Source of the DNA: Pseudomonas asiatica
Lineage (GTDB): Bacteria > Pseudomonadota > Gammaproteobacteria > Pseudomonadales > Pseudomonadaceae
Reading direction: 5' to 3'
NCBI RefSeq assembly: GCF_040214835.1
Contig: NZ_CP157874.1
Coordinates: 1 to 64,000 of the forward strand
DNA: 64,000 bases
A program made the translations under genes and the position numbers. Positions 1 through 12,570 of this stretch are shown one piece after another (within the stretch, counting starts at the first letter, position 1; each line of letters starts with the position of its first letter). Below the pieces are notes generated by a model, which searched no databases, was not told the origin of the DNA, and saw only the letters and a list, made by a program, of their open reading frames with translations.

Positions 1-1512
1 GTGGAGCTTCTGCGCGATGAACTGCCTGCCCAGCAATTCAACACCTGGATCCGTCCGCTACAGGTCGAAGCCGAAGGCGACGAGTTGCGCGTCTATGCGC
101 CTAACCGTTTCGTTCTCGATTGGGTCAATGAAAAGTACCTGGGTCGTTTGCTCGAGCTGTTGGGCGAAAACGGCAGCGGCATTGCGCCTGCCCTTTCCTT
201 GTTGATCGGCAGCCGTCGCAGCTCCGCGCCACGTGCCGCACCCAACGCGCCAGTGAGTGCTGCGGTGGCCGCCTCGCTGGCCCAGACCCAGGCCCAGAGC
301 CAGACACAGAAGGCAGTGCCGGCAGCGGTCGAACCCGTCGCCGTGGCGGCTGCCGAGCCTGTGCTGGTCGATGAACTGGCCGAGCCATCCTCGCGTGACA
401 GCTTCGATGCCATGGCCGAGCCGGCTTCTGCGTCGGCCGGCAGTGCCCGGACTGAACAGCGCACCGTGCAGGTTGAAGGTGCGCTCAAACACACCAGTTA
501 CCTGAACCGCACCTTCACGTTCGACACCTTCGTCGAAGGTAAGTCGAACCAGCTGGCGCGCGCGGCTGCCTGGCAGGTGGCAGACAACCCCAAGCATGGT
601 TACAACCCGCTCTTCCTTTATGGTGGTGTGGGCCTGGGTAAAACCCACCTAATGCATGCTGTGGGTAACCACCTGCTGAAGAAGAACCCGAACGCCAAGG
701 TCGTGTACCTGCATTCGGAGCGCTTCGTCGCGGACATGGTCAAGGCGCTGCAGCTCAACGCCATCAACGAATTCAAGCGTTTCTACCGCTCGGTGGATGC
801 GTTGCTGATCGACGATATCCAGTTCTTTGCCCGTAAAGAGCGCTCGCAGGAAGAGTTTTTCCATACCTTCAACGCCCTGCTCGAGGGTGGTCAGCAGGTA
901 ATCCTTACTTCTGACCGCTACCCCAAGGAGATCGAAGGCCTGGAAGAGCGCCTGAAGTCGCGCTTTGGTTGGGGCCTGACGGTTGCCGTCGAGCCACCAG
1001 AGCTGGAAACCCGCGTGGCGATCCTGATGAAGAAGGCCGACCAGGCCAAGGTCGAACTACCGCATGACGCGGCCTTCTTCATTGCCCAGCGCATCCGTTC
1101 CAACGTCCGTGAACTGGAAGGCGCATTGAAGCGGGTGATCGCTCACTCGCACTTCATGGGCCGCGACATCACCATCGAACTGATTCGTGAGTCGCTCAAG
1201 GACCTGCTGGCGCTTCAGGACAAACTGGTCAGTGTGGATAACATTCAGCGTACCGTCGCCGAGTACTACAAGATCAAGATCTCCGATCTGTTGTCCAAGC
1301 GTCGTTCGCGTTCCGTGGCGCGTCCACGCCAGGTGGCCATGGCCCTGTCCAAGGAACTGACCAACCACAGTCTGCCGGAAATCGGCGACATGTTCGGTGG
1401 TCGCGACCATACGACCGTGCTGCACGCCTGCCGCAAGATCAACGAACTGAAGGAATCCGACGCGGACATCCGCGAGGACTACAAGAACCTGCTGCGGACG
1501 CTGACGACCTGA
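1..1512 (+). CDS. dnaA: Chromosomal replication initiator DnaA, 5' end truncated by window
   Basis: DnaA binds DnaA boxes at oriC and melts the origin. The visible 503 residues hold the N-terminal domain I ([13 protein letters not shown]), a low-complexity Ala/Gln/Ser linker at about residues 80-150, the AAA+ domain with Walker [10 protein letters not shown] near residue 208 and Walker B LLIDDIQF near 268, and the C-terminal DNA-binding domain IV with [11 protein letters not shown] near 467. The first base pair of the window opens with GTG, but in Pseudomonas DnaA this codon is an internal valine about ten residues in (from memory the protein begins MSVELWQQCVELL). The real start and the oriC region upstream are therefore outside the window. 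dnaN follows after 40 bp. Confidence 0.97.
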   Translation: MELLRDELPAQQFNTWIRPLQVEAEGDELRVYAPNRFVLDWVNEKYLGRLLELLGENGSGIAPALSLLIGSRRSSAPRAAPNAPVSAAVAASLAQTQAQSQTQKAVPAAVEPVAVAAAEPVLVDELAEPSSRDSFDAMAEPASASAGSARTEQRTVQVEGALKHTSYLNRTFTFDTFVEGKSNQLARAAAWQVADNPKHGYNPLFLYGGVGLGKTHLMHAVGNHLLKKNPNAKVVYLHSERFVADMVKALQLNAINEFKRFYRSVDALLIDDIQFFARKERSQEEFFHTFNALLEGGQQVILTSDRYPKEIEGLEERLKSRFGWGLTVAVEPPELETRVAILMKKADQAKVELPHDAAFFIAQRIRSNVRELEGALKRVIAHSHFMGRDITIELIRESLKDLLALQDKLVSVDNIQRTVAEYYKIKISDLLSKRRSRSVARPRQVAMALSKELTNHSLPEIGDMFGGRDHTTVLHACRKINELKESDADIREDYKNLLRTLTT

Positions 1513-1552
1513 TGGCCGTCTGCGCAGCTAATTGAAGGCAAGGGACTAGACC

Positions 1553-2656
1553 ATGCATTTCACCATTCAACGCGAAGCCCTGTTGAAACCCCTGCAACTG
1601 GTCGCCGGTGTCGTCGAGCGCCGCCAGACCTTGCCGGTCCTGTCCAACGTATTGCTGGTCGTGCAAGGCCAGCAACTGTCGTTGACTGGTACCGACCTGG
1701 AAGTCGAACTGGTAGGCCGCGTGCAACTGGAAGAGCCGGCCGAGCCTGGCGAAATCACTGTCCCGGCACGCAAGCTGATGGACATTTGCAAAAGCCTGCC
1801 TAACGACGCCCTGATCGATATCAAGGTCGACGAGCAGAAACTGTTGGTCAAGGCCGGCCGTAGCCGCTTTACCCTTTCGACCCTGCCAGCCAATGACTTC
1901 CCGACCGTGGAAGAAGGCCCGGGCTCGCTGACCTGCAACCTGGAACAGAGCAAGCTGCGCCGCCTTATCGAGCGCACCAGTTTCGCCATGGCCCAGCAGG
2001 ATGTGCGCTACTACCTCAACGGTATGCTGCTGGAGGTTTCCCGCAACACCCTGCGAGCTGTGTCCACTGACGGTCACCGCCTGGCGCTGTGCTCCATGAG
2101 CGCACCGATCGAGCAGGATGATCGCCACCAGGTCATCGTGCCACGCAAAGGTATCCTCGAACTGGCACGCCTGCTGACCGACCCGGAAGGCATGGTCAGC
2201 ATCGTCCTGGGCCAGCACCACATTCGCGCCACCACCGGTGAATTCACCTTCACTTCCAAGCTGGTGGACGGCAAGTTCCCGGACTACGAGCGCGTACTGC
2301 CCAAGGGCGGTGACAAGCTGGTGGTCGGCGACCGTCAGGCGCTGCGTGAAGCCTTTAGCCGTACTGCGATTCTTTCCAACGAAAAGTACCGCGGTATCCG
2401 CCTGCAACTGGCTGCTGGCCAACTGAAGATCCAGGCCAACAACCCCGAGCAGGAAGAAGCTGAAGAAGAAATCAGCGTGGACTACGAAGGTAGCTCGCTG
2501 GAAATCGGCTTCAACGTCAGCTACCTGCTGGACGTGCTGGGCGTAATGACTACCGAGCAAGTTCGTCTGATCCTGTCCGATTCCAACAGCAGTGCCCTGC
2601 TGCAGGAAGCTGGCAATGACGATTCTTCCTACGTTGTCATGCCGATGCGTCTGTAA
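1553..2656 (+). CDS. dnaN: DNA polymerase III beta sliding clamp
   Basis: The 367-residue protein matches the usual length of bacterial beta clamps, which form a head-to-tail dimer ring that tethers polymerase III to DNA. The N-terminus [14 protein letters not shown] and the C-terminus ending YVVMPMRL are typical, and the three repeated clamp domains fit the length. The ATG follows an AAGGCAAGGGA-type ribosome binding site. It lies 40 bp downstream of dnaA and 13 bp upstream of recF, so dnaA-dnaN-recF-gyrB reads as one operon-like block, as in other pseudomonads. Confidence 0.97.
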   Translation: MHFTIQREALLKPLQLVAGVVERRQTLPVLSNVLLVVQGQQLSLTGTDLEVELVGRVQLEEPAEPGEITVPARKLMDICKSLPNDALIDIKVDEQKLLVKAGRSRFTLSTLPANDFPTVEEGPGSLTCNLEQSKLRRLIERTSFAMAQQDVRYYLNGMLLEVSRNTLRAVSTDGHRLALCSMSAPIEQDDRHQVIVPRKGILELARLLTDPEGMVSIVLGQHHIRATTGEFTFTSKLVDGKFPDYERVLPKGGDKLVVGDRQALREAFSRTAILSNEKYRGIRLQLAAGQLKIQANNPEQEEAEEEISVDYEGSSLEIGFNVSYLLDVLGVMTTEQVRLILSDSNSSALLQEAGNDDSSYVVMPMRL

Positions 2657-2669
2657 CGTAGCAGGCGAA

Positions 2670-6198
<3,529 letters not shown>

Positions 6199-6213
6199 TC
6201 CGGTGTAGATCGC

Positions 6214-6255
6214 CAGGCACTAAAAAGCCCGCGAAAGCGGGCTTTTTAGTGCCTG
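6214..6255. terminator. Bidirectional terminator between gyrB and the RcnB-like gene
   Basis: A perfect 19-bp stem (6214-6232 with 6237-6255) and a GAAA loop enclose A5/T5 tracts and a GC core, AAAAAGCCCGC-GAAA-GCGGGCTTTTT. It sits between two convergent genes and can terminate on both strands. Confidence 0.93.
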
Positions 6256-6261
6256 CAGAAA

Positions 6262-6669
6262 TCAGTAACCGCTGAGGACGTTGACGATCACACCACTGGC
6301 AATAGCCACCAGCACATAGTCCCCGTTCACATACAACCAACGGTGATCACGCGGTGGCGCATACAGGTGGCGTGCTTTCCAGTCGGTCACCCAGTAACGG
6401 TCGCCACGATAATGCGGGTCAACCACATGGCCACGCTGCCACTGCTGATGCGGAACCGGCATGCCCTGTTGTGGGCGGAAGTTCGGGTCGCGGTAGGCGG
6501 GACCGCGGCCATTGTCATGTCGGCCTTGGTACTGTGGCTGACCATGCGGTGGGTTGCCCTGGTGCGATGGGCCGCCATCATGCCGGTCAGGTGGGCCTGG
6601 CTGCGCGAAACTGGCCAAGGGGGCGCTGAGCATGAGCGCGGCGCAGATCACGGTCAGGGTTTTCTTCAT
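6262..6669 (-). CDS. RcnB-like periplasmic protein
   Basis: The protein has 135 residues. The ATG at 6669 (reverse strand) follows GAGGACC and opens a clear Sec signal peptide, MKKTLTVICAALMLSAPLASFA. The mature part is rich in His, Gly, Pro and Gln, then ends in an RcnB-type domain (RYWVTDWKARHLYAPP, then RWLYVNGDYVLVAIASGVI). The E. coli RcnB family influences nickel and cobalt homeostasis from the periplasm. The His-rich stretch could bind metal, but the substrate here is inference. It converges on gyrB across the shared terminator. Confidence 0.8.
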   Translation of the reverse strand: MKKTLTVICAALMLSAPLASFAQPGPPDRHDGGPSHQGNPPHGQPQYQGRHDNGRGPAYRDPNFRPQQGMPVPHQQWQRGHVVDPHYRGDRYWVTDWKARHLYAPPRDHRWLYVNGDYVLVAIASGVIVNVLSGY

Positions 6670-6806
6670 TTTGCGGTCCTCTGCATGTTGACGCCTGGCG
6701 GGAGCTGACTGGTTGCCAGGTTCGGTTAACTGATCAGACCACAATCATTCCCGCTTAATGTCAGGACAGAGGTAAAGGTCCGGTAAAGGTCCGTGAAGCG
6801 CCATCA

Positions 6807-6893
6807 CTGTGGGAGCGGGTTTACCCGCGAACACCGGCGAAGCCGGTGCCATCCACCGCGTCAAATTCTTCGCGGGTAAACCCGCTCCCACAG
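6807..6893. repeat. REP pair (family 1, BIME-like)
   Basis: Two head-to-head copies of the P. putida-type REP core TGTGGGAGCGGGTTTACCCG flank a small inner hairpin (CACCGGCGAAGCCGGTG). It is located between the RcnB-like gene promoter and the 3' end of fisR. Confidence 0.9.
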
Positions 6894-6947
6894 GTATTGC
6901 GCCGTATTAAGGGCCTGTACGGCGATACGGCCAGCACAGCCAACGCG

Positions 6948-8240
6948 TCAATTCAGGCCAAGCTCCTTCAACCGGCGATACAGGGTACGCTCGCTCAGGC
7001 CAAGGTGACGGGCCAGTTCACTGCGCGAGCCCTTGAACTGTTCCAGTGCCTGCGCCAGCTCACCCAGGTGATTGCGCCGGCCACCTGTCTTGATCGCCCC
7101 CGCTGGGCCGATATCCTCCGGCAAATGCTCGGGCCGGATCAGCCCGTCATCGGCAAACAAGCGCGCCCTTTCCAGAATGTTGCGCAGTTCGCGAATGTTG
7201 CCCGGGAATGGATGCAGCCCAAGCTGCTGCAAAGCTTCGTCGCTCAGCCTGGGCGTCGGCTTGCCAGCCATGCGCTGCAGCAGGCTCTGGGCGAGCAAGG
7301 GCAGGTCTTCTACCCGTTCGCGCAACGCCGGCAGACGGATCGGGAAGCCGCTGATGCGGTAGTACAGGTCTTCGCGGAAGGTGCCGTCCGCGACCATTTG
7401 CCTGAGCGGTTTATGGGTTGCCGACACCAGGCGAAAATCCGAATGCACCGTGCGCAGGCTACCCACCGGGCGGAAGCTGCCGGACTCGATCAGGCGCAGC
7501 AGCTTCACCTGCATCGCCAGCGGTACCTCGCCAATTTCATCGAGGAACAGAGTGCCGCCATGCGCCGCTTCAGCCAGGCCGATCTTGCGCTGGTTGGCGC
7601 CAGTGAACGCGCCCTTCTCGTAGCCGAACAACTCGCTCTCGAACAACGACTCGGTCAGGCCGGTACAGTCGACCACCACCAACGGGCCGTTGGCCCTTGG
7701 GCTGCCCATGTGCACCGCACGGGCGAACAGTTCCTTGCCGGTACCCGACTCACCCTGCAGCAACACCGGGATCTGCGCCGGCGCCGCACGTTGCAGGCTG
7801 GCCAGGGCCGCCTTGAACGCCGGCGCCCGGCCGACCAGGCCTTGTTCCTGAGGCTGCGCCGACGCGAGGGTGATGCTGGTCAGGCGTTCGACAAAGGCCA
7901 CCACCCTGCCCTGCTCATCCAGGATCGGCCGCAGCTCGACATCCACATGCTCGGGGCCGCGTGGTGTGTGATGAATGTGCAACACCCGCTCCGGAACCTT
8001 GCTTTGCCACGCCTTGCGCATCGGGCAATGCTCGCCGGCCTGGTCGCAAGGCACGGCGTAGTGGTGCGAGACCTTGTGGCATTTCTCGCCCAGCGGCGCC
8101 TGCTCATGGCGACCGAACTGGCGGCGATAGGCAGCGTTGGCCGCCAGGATGTTGTAGTCGGTATCCAGCACGATGGTTGGCAGGGCATCGTGCTCAAGAT
8201 AGGAAACCAAAGCTAGGATGAGGGGATGGGCTTCAGGCAT
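6948..8240 (-). CDS. fisR: FisR-type sigma-54 activator, sulfane-sulfur sensor
   Basis: The 430-residue protein starts at 8240 ([15 protein letters not shown]). An N-terminal PAS-like sensor (residues 1-120) carries three cysteines at 54, 65 and 72. To my memory this is the same spacing as C53/C64/C71 of Cupriavidus FisR, which react with sulfane sulfur and derepress its ATPase. The central AAA+ domain has Walker A GESGTGKE, the sigma-54 contact loop GAFTGA and [10 protein letters not shown]. The C-terminus is a Fis-type helix-turn-helix ([16 protein letters not shown]). It is divergent from the dioxygenase/SQR genes, whose upstream region holds a -24/-12 promoter candidate, so it most likely activates them when persulfides accumulate. 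Confidence 0.87.
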   Translation of the reverse strand: MPEAHPLILALVSYLEHDALPTIVLDTDYNILAANAAYRRQFGRHEQAPLGEKCHKVSHHYAVPCDQAGEHCPMRKAWQSKVPERVLHIHHTPRGPEHVDVELRPILDEQGRVVAFVERLTSITLASAQPQEQGLVGRAPAFKAALASLQRAAPAQIPVLLQGESGTGKELFARAVHMGSPRANGPLVVVDCTGLTESLFESELFGYEKGAFTGANQRKIGLAEAAHGGTLFLDEIGEVPLAMQVKLLRLIESGSFRPVGSLRTVHSDFRLVSATHKPLRQMVADGTFREDLYYRISGFPIRLPALRERVEDLPLLAQSLLQRMAGKPTPRLSDEALQQLGLHPFPGNIRELRNILERARLFADDGLIRPEHLPEDIGPAGAIKTGGRRNHLGELAQALEQFKGSRSELARHLGLSERTLYRRLKELGLN

Positions 8241-8278
8241 GACGGCACCGATTGGATGACCGGCGCAGGGTAACAAGG

Positions 8279-8328
8279 ACTGCCAAACACTGCCATTGGC
8301 TGACAGTCGACTGCCATCTGCGCTGCCA
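8279..8328. promoter_or_regulatory. Cluster of ACTGCCA direct repeats, candidate FisR enhancer
   Basis: ACTGCCA occurs at 8279, 8289 and 8310, and GCTGCCA at 8322, at spacings of 10, 21 and 12 bp (close to helical multiples). An inverted GCTGACA/TGTCAGC pair overlaps and follows them. The array lies about 85-135 bp upstream of the candidate sigma-54 promoter, where an activator of this class would bind. Confidence 0.45.
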
Positions 8329-8412
8329 CTGTCGTCGGCAATTGTCAGCAACGGGCCGGTTTCATTGGCCCAAGCGCAGGAAAATGCCTGGCATGCATCT
8401 TGATAAACCTCC

Positions 8413-8428
8413 TGGCACTGCCTGCGCC
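8413..8428 (+). promoter_or_regulatory. Candidate sigma-54 (-24/-12) promoter
   Basis: TGGCACTGCCTGCGCC keeps the TGGCAC -24 element and a GC doublet with the required 10-bp GG to GC spacing. The -12 side (GCGC instead of TTGC) is imperfect. It lies 35 bp upstream of the dioxygenase start and next to a sigma-54 activator gene. Confidence 0.5.
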
Positions 8429-8462
8429 TGTACAAGGCTGGGCGGATAAATTGGAGAACGCG

Positions 8463-9347
8463 ATGATCATCGGCAACAACCTGCACGTGGATGCCTTTTA
8501 CGACAAGGCGACCTCGACCATCAGCTACCTGGTCATGGACCGTGAAACCCGCCAATGCGCATTGATCGACAGTGTGCTGGATTACGACCCCAAGTCCGGG
8601 TGCACTTGCACTGCGTCGGCGGACCGCCTGATCCAGCGCGTGACCGAGCTTGAAGCCAGCGTGCAGTGGGTGCTGGAAACCCATGTGCATGCCGACCACC
8701 TTTCGGCAGCGGCCTATTTGAAGGAAAAGCTCGGCGGCCATACCGCCATCGGCGCGCACATCACCCAGGTACAGAAAGTGTTCGGTGCCCTGTTCAACGC
8801 CGAGCCTGGCTTCGCCCGCGATGGCAGCCAGTTCGATGTGTTGTTCGAGGACGAGGAAGGTTTCCGCATTGGCAACCTGCATGCCCGCGCGTTGCACACC
8901 CCGGGGCACACGCCTGCGTGCATGAGCTTCATGATCGAGGACGCCGGCGAGACAGCGGTGTTCGTCGGCGACACCCTGTTCATGCCCGACTACGGTACCG
9001 CCCGTTGCGACTTCCCAGGGGCCGATGCCCGTACCCTGTACCGCTCGATCCGTCGCCTGCTGGCCTTTCCCGACCAGACCCGGCTGTTCATGTGCCACGA
9101 CTACCTGCCAGGTGGCCGTGACATGCAGTACGTCACCACCGTGGCCGAGCAGCGCGCCAATAATATTCATATCCACCAGGGCATCGATGAGGACAGCTTC
9201 GTCGCCATGCGTGAAGCCCGCGACAAGACCCTCGACATGCCCGTGCTGATCCTGCCTTCGGTGCAGGTGAACATGCGCAGCGGCCAATTCCCCGCGCCGG
9301 AAGATAACGGTGTGAGCTACCTGAAGATTCCGCTGAACAAGCTGTGA
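8463..9347 (+). CDS. pdo: Persulfide dioxygenase, metallo-beta-lactamase fold
   Basis: The 294-residue protein starts at the ATG after TTGGAGAACGCG. It has the metallo-beta-lactamase metal motif T-H-V-H-A-D-H (His74, His76, Asp78, His79), HTPGHTP, GDTLFMPDYGTARCDFPG and MCHDYLPGG. These place it with ETHE1-like and Blh-like persulfide dioxygenases, which oxidise glutathione persulfide to sulfite using ferrous iron. It is followed 39 bp later by a sulfide:quinone oxidoreductase and preceded by a FisR-type regulator, the context expected for sulfide detoxification. The substrate is inferred from family and context. Confidence 0.85.
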   Translation: MIIGNNLHVDAFYDKATSTISYLVMDRETRQCALIDSVLDYDPKSGCTCTASADRLIQRVTELEASVQWVLETHVHADHLSAAAYLKEKLGGHTAIGAHITQVQKVFGALFNAEPGFARDGSQFDVLFEDEEGFRIGNLHARALHTPGHTPACMSFMIEDAGETAVFVGDTLFMPDYGTARCDFPGADARTLYRSIRRLLAFPDQTRLFMCHDYLPGGRDMQYVTTVAEQRANNIHIHQGIDEDSFVAMREARDKTLDMPVLILPSVQVNMRSGQFPAPEDNGVSYLKIPLNKL

Positions 9348-9386
9348 CCGCCCTGCCCCATAACCAGATTTACAGGATTTACCGCC

Positions 9387-10658
9387 ATGCCTGCCTTGTT
9401 GTCCCCTGCCAATACCGACCACCACAAAGTGGTCATCGTCGGTGCCGGCGCCGCCGGAATCGCCACCGCTTCCAGCTTGATCAGCCGTGACCCGTCGCTG
9501 GATGTGACCTTGATCGACCCCGCCGAAGTGCATTACTACCAGCCCGGCTGGACCATGGTCGGTGCCGGTGTGTTCAAGGCGCCAAGCACTGCCCGCACCA
9601 TGGCCTCGACCATTCCGCGCGGCGTGCGCTGGATAAAGGCACGCGTGCAGGGGTTCGACCCGTTGGGCCAACTGGTCCTCCTCGAAGGCGGCCGCACCAT
9701 CAGTTATGAACAGTTGGTGGTCTGCCCCGGCCTCAAGCTGGACTGGGCGGCCATTGATGGCCTCAGCGAGACCTTGGGCCGCAACGGCGTCACCTCCAAC
9801 TACCGCTACGACCTGGCGCCCTACACCTGGGAACTGGTGCAGAAGCTCAAGCAAGGCCGAGCCCTGTTTTGCCAGCCGCCCATGCCGATCAAGTGCGCAG
9901 GCGCGCCGCAGAAGGCGCTGTACCTGTCTTGCGACCACTGGCTGCGGCACGGTCACCTGGGGGCTGTGAAAGCCAGCTTCTTCAATGCCGGCGCAGTGTT
10001 GTTCGGAGTGGCGGACTACGTGCCCGCACTGATGAAGTACATCGACAAGTACGCCGTGGACCTCAATTTTTCCCACCGCCTGGTCGCCGTGGACGGCCCG
10101 AACAAGCGCGCCACCTTCGTGCGCACCTTGGCCGATGGCAGCAGCGAAACCCGTATCGAGGCCTTCGACATGCTGCACGTGGTACCGCCGCAGGTGGCAC
10201 CGGACTTCATTCGTGAAAGCCCGTTGGCCGACAGCGCCGGCTGGGTCGATGTCGACCCGCACACCCTGCGCCATCGCCACTTCACCAATGTCCATGCCCT
10301 TGGGGACGTGACCAACACCAGCAATGCCAAGACCGCCGCCGCTGCACGCAAGCAGGCTCCGGTCGTGGTCAACAACGTGCTGGTGGCCCTGGGCAGGTTG
10401 CCTACCCTGGCCCAGTACGATGGTTATGGCTCGTGCCCGCTCACCGTCGAGCGCGGCAAGATCGTCCTGGCCGAGTTCACCTATGGCGGCAAGCTGGCTC
10501 CAAGCTTCCCCAACTGGTTGCTGGATGGCCGCAAGCCGACGCGTCTGGCCTGGTTGCTCAAGGCGCAGGTGCTGCCACCCTTGTACTGGAAAGGCATGCT
10601 CAAGGGCCGCGAGTGGCTGGCACGGCCACAGCCACTGGTAGCCGAGGGCCGGCAGTGA
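9387..10658 (+). CDS. sqr: Sulfide:quinone oxidoreductase
   Basis: This 423-residue FAD protein opens with the dinucleotide-binding fold VVIVGAGAAGIATASSL. It contains HYYQPGWTMVG, a hallmark of SQR, and cysteines in VVCPG (Cys113) and IKCAGAPQK (Cys170). SQR oxidises sulfide to persulfide or polysulfide and passes electrons to quinone at the membrane. The C-terminal NWLLDGRKPTRLAWLLK is the usual membrane-contact end. It lies in an operon after the persulfide dioxygenase. Its stop overlaps the GTG start of the exporter by 4 bp (GTGA), so translation is probably coupled. Confidence 0.88.
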   Translation: MPALLSPANTDHHKVVIVGAGAAGIATASSLISRDPSLDVTLIDPAEVHYYQPGWTMVGAGVFKAPSTARTMASTIPRGVRWIKARVQGFDPLGQLVLLEGGRTISYEQLVVCPGLKLDWAAIDGLSETLGRNGVTSNYRYDLAPYTWELVQKLKQGRALFCQPPMPIKCAGAPQKALYLSCDHWLRHGHLGAVKASFFNAGAVLFGVADYVPALMKYIDKYAVDLNFSHRLVAVDGPNKRATFVRTLADGSSETRIEAFDMLHVVPPQVAPDFIRESPLADSAGWVDVDPHTLRHRHFTNVHALGDVTNTSNAKTAAAARKQAPVVVNNVLVALGRLPTLAQYDGYGSCPLTVERGKIVLAEFTYGGKLAPSFPNWLLDGRKPTRLAWLLKAQVLPPLYWKGMLKGREWLARPQPLVAEGRQ

Positions 10659-11473
10659 TCGAACATCAAATACTGGGAGCGGGCCTGGGCGCGATCATCG
10701 GTGCCGTGCTGGCGTTGACCGGTGCCGGCGGTGGCATTCTCGCAGTGCCTTTGCTGGTGTTTGGCCTGGGGCTGTCGATGGTCGAGGCGGCACCGGTCGG
10801 CCTGCTGGCCGTAGGCATGGCGGCAGCGGTGGGTGCTGTGCTGGGCTTGCGGCAGGGCCTGGTGCGCTACCGCGCGGCGCTGTTCATCGCATTGATCGGT
10901 GTGGTAGCGGCGCCGTTCGGGCTGATGCTGGCGCACCGCCTGCCGAACACGCCACTGCAGTTGGTGTTCGCCGGGGTGCTGGTGTATGCCTGCCTGCGCA
11001 TCTGGCGCAAGGCGGCCAAGGAGCTGCGCGGCGAAGCCAATGATGCCCATCGCTACATCGAACCCTGCGTGCTGAACCCGCTGCAGGGCCGTTTGCGCTG
11101 GACCCTGCCCTGCGCGCGCGCCTTGGCCTTCACCGGCGCATTGTCCGGGCTGCTGTCCGGCCTGCTCGGCGTGGGCGGTGGCTTTGTCATCATCCCGGCC
11201 CTTAACCGCTACACCAACCTGCGCATGGCCAGCATCGTTTCCACCTCGCTGGCAGTGATCGCGCTGGTGTCCACCGGCAGTGTGGTCAGCGCCAGCCTGG
11301 CAGGGGTCATGCACTGGCAGGTTGGCGCCCCGTTCGCCGTCGGTGCGGTGCTCGGCCTGCTGCTGGCGCGGCCATTGGCGGCCAGGCTGGCCGGGCCGCG
11401 CTTGCAGCAGATGTTTGCCGTGGCCGGTTGGGCTGCGGCCCTGCTGCTGGCCGGCAAGGCGCTACTGGGCTAG
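10655..11473 (+). CDS. TauE/SafE-family membrane exporter
   Basis: The 272-residue protein uses a GTG start that overlaps the SQR stop. It has about eight hydrophobic segments arranged as two halves, each beginning with a glycine motif (TGAGGGILAVPLL near residue 21 and GVGGGFVIIPAL in the second half), the TauE/SafE pattern. Members export sulfite or sulfonates, and sulfite is the product of the preceding dioxygenase, so sulfite efflux is the likely role (inference). Its last 12 bp overlap the 3' end of the convergent LysR gene. Confidence 0.85.
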   Translation: MIEHQILGAGLGAIIGAVLALTGAGGGILAVPLLVFGLGLSMVEAAPVGLLAVGMAAAVGAVLGLRQGLVRYRAALFIALIGVVAAPFGLMLAHRLPNTPLQLVFAGVLVYACLRIWRKAAKELRGEANDAHRYIEPCVLNPLQGRLRWTLPCARALAFTGALSGLLSGLLGVGGGFVIIPALNRYTNLRMASIVSTSLAVIALVSTGSVVSASLAGVMHWQVGAPFAVGAVLGLLLARPLAARLAGPRLQQMFAVAGWAAALLLAGKALLG

Positions 11474-12349
11474 CAGCTCGCTCTGTTCTGCCGCGCACAG
11501 CGCCAGCAGGTAGTCCCACACTACCCGCAGGCGCACCGACTTGTGCAGTTCGCGGCGGGTGCAGATCCAGTAGCTGCGCTGGATGGTTTCGCCAGGCAGC
11601 ACGCGCACCAGCGTCGGGTCGTGGCGGGCCATGTAGTTGGGCAGTACGGCGATGCCCAACCCGGCGCGGGCGGCGGTTTGCTGGGCGATCACGCTGGTGC
11701 TGCGAAACACCACGTTGGGGGCCCGACAGAAGCTGTTGAGAAACAGCAGTTCCTGGCTGAACAGCAAGTCGTCGACGTAGCCGATCCAGCTGTGCCGGGC
11801 CAGGTCCTCGCGGTTGCGCAGCGGGGGCGCGCGATCCAGGTAGTCCTGGCTGGCGTACAGGGCCAGGCGATAGTCGGTGAGCTTGCGGGTGATCAGCAGG
11901 TCGGCGTTGGGCCGTTCCAGGTGGATGCTGATCTCCGCCTCGCGGTTGAGGATGCTGACGAAGCGCGGCACTGCCACCAGCTCCACTTCCAGGCCGGGGT
12001 AGCGGTCGAACAGCGCATTCATGCGCGGGGTGAAGAACATGATGCCGATGCCTTCGGTCACCCCCAGGCGAATCTTGCCCAGCGGCGTGATGGCCTGAGT
12101 GATTTCTTCCTGCGCCAGCAGGGCGACGTTTTCCATGGCTTCGGCGTGCTTGAGCAGGGCCTGGCCCGAGGGGGTCAGTTCATAGCCCTGGGCATGCTGC
12201 ACGAACAGCGCGGTGCCCAGGCTTTGCTCGATGCTCTCGATGTGCCGGGCCACGGTGCTGTGGGTGGTGTTGAGGCGCTTGGCGGCGGTAAGCAGGCGGC
12301 CGCTGCGCTGCAACTCGAGGAAAAACCGCAGATCGTTCCAGTCGAACAT
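11462..12349 (-). CDS. LysR-family transcriptional regulator
   Basis: The 295-residue protein starts at 12349 (MFDWNDLRFFLELQ) after AAAGGATC. The N-terminal winged helix-turn-helix (AAKRLNTTHSTVARHIESIE) and a C-terminal periplasmic-binding-protein-like effector domain are typical of LysR proteins. It is divergent from the GMC dehydrogenase/MFS pair, which it probably controls; the effector is unknown. The intergenic region contains a REP pair, which is uncommon for a divergent promoter region. Its stop codon lies inside the end of the TauE-type gene. Confidence 0.87.
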   Translation of the reverse strand: MFDWNDLRFFLELQRSGRLLTAAKRLNTTHSTVARHIESIEQSLGTALFVQHAQGYELTPSGQALLKHAEAMENVALLAQEEITQAITPLGKIRLGVTEGIGIMFFTPRMNALFDRYPGLEVELVAVPRFVSILNREAEISIHLERPNADLLITRKLTDYRLALYASQDYLDRAPPLRNREDLARHSWIGYVDDLLFSQELLFLNSFCRAPNVVFRSTSVIAQQTAARAGLGIAVLPNYMARHDPTLVRVLPGETIQRSYWICTRRELHKSVRLRVVWDYLLALCAAEQSELLAQ

Positions 12350-12374
12350 GCTGATCCTTTTTGGCAGTTCGTTC

Positions 12375-12450
12375 CGGCCTCTTCGCGGGCACGCCCGCTC
12401 CCACAGGGATCGCGTTACCTTGTGGGAGCGGGCGTGCCCGCGAAGAGGCC
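12375..12450. repeat. REP pair (family 1) in a divergent promoter region
   Basis: GGCCTCTTCGCGGGCACGCC and its inverted copy lie 25 bp upstream of the LysR start and 120 bp upstream of the GMC gene. Most other pairs in the window lie beside at least one gene 3' end. Confidence 0.88.
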
Positions 12451-12570
12451 AGTACAGACTTACCACTGTGCTAAAACGCACAGCGGCTGCGCGAAATCTC
12501 GTGTTTCCTCCACGAAATTACTCACTAAGATGGATCGGGACAAGAATAATAATCAGGCCCGAGGTTGCAC

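Noticed and set aside
8389..8406. Second sigma-54-like site TGGCATGCATCTTGAT upstream of the dioxygenase
   Set aside because: The essential GC of the -12 element is GA here. The 8413 site keeps GG-N10-GC.
6948..10295. Very long minus-strand open frame continuing from fisR through the dioxygenase and SQR genes
   Set aside because: Only the part up to 8240 has homology-type sequence and a start. The rest is antisense to two clear genes and reflects high-GC codon bias.
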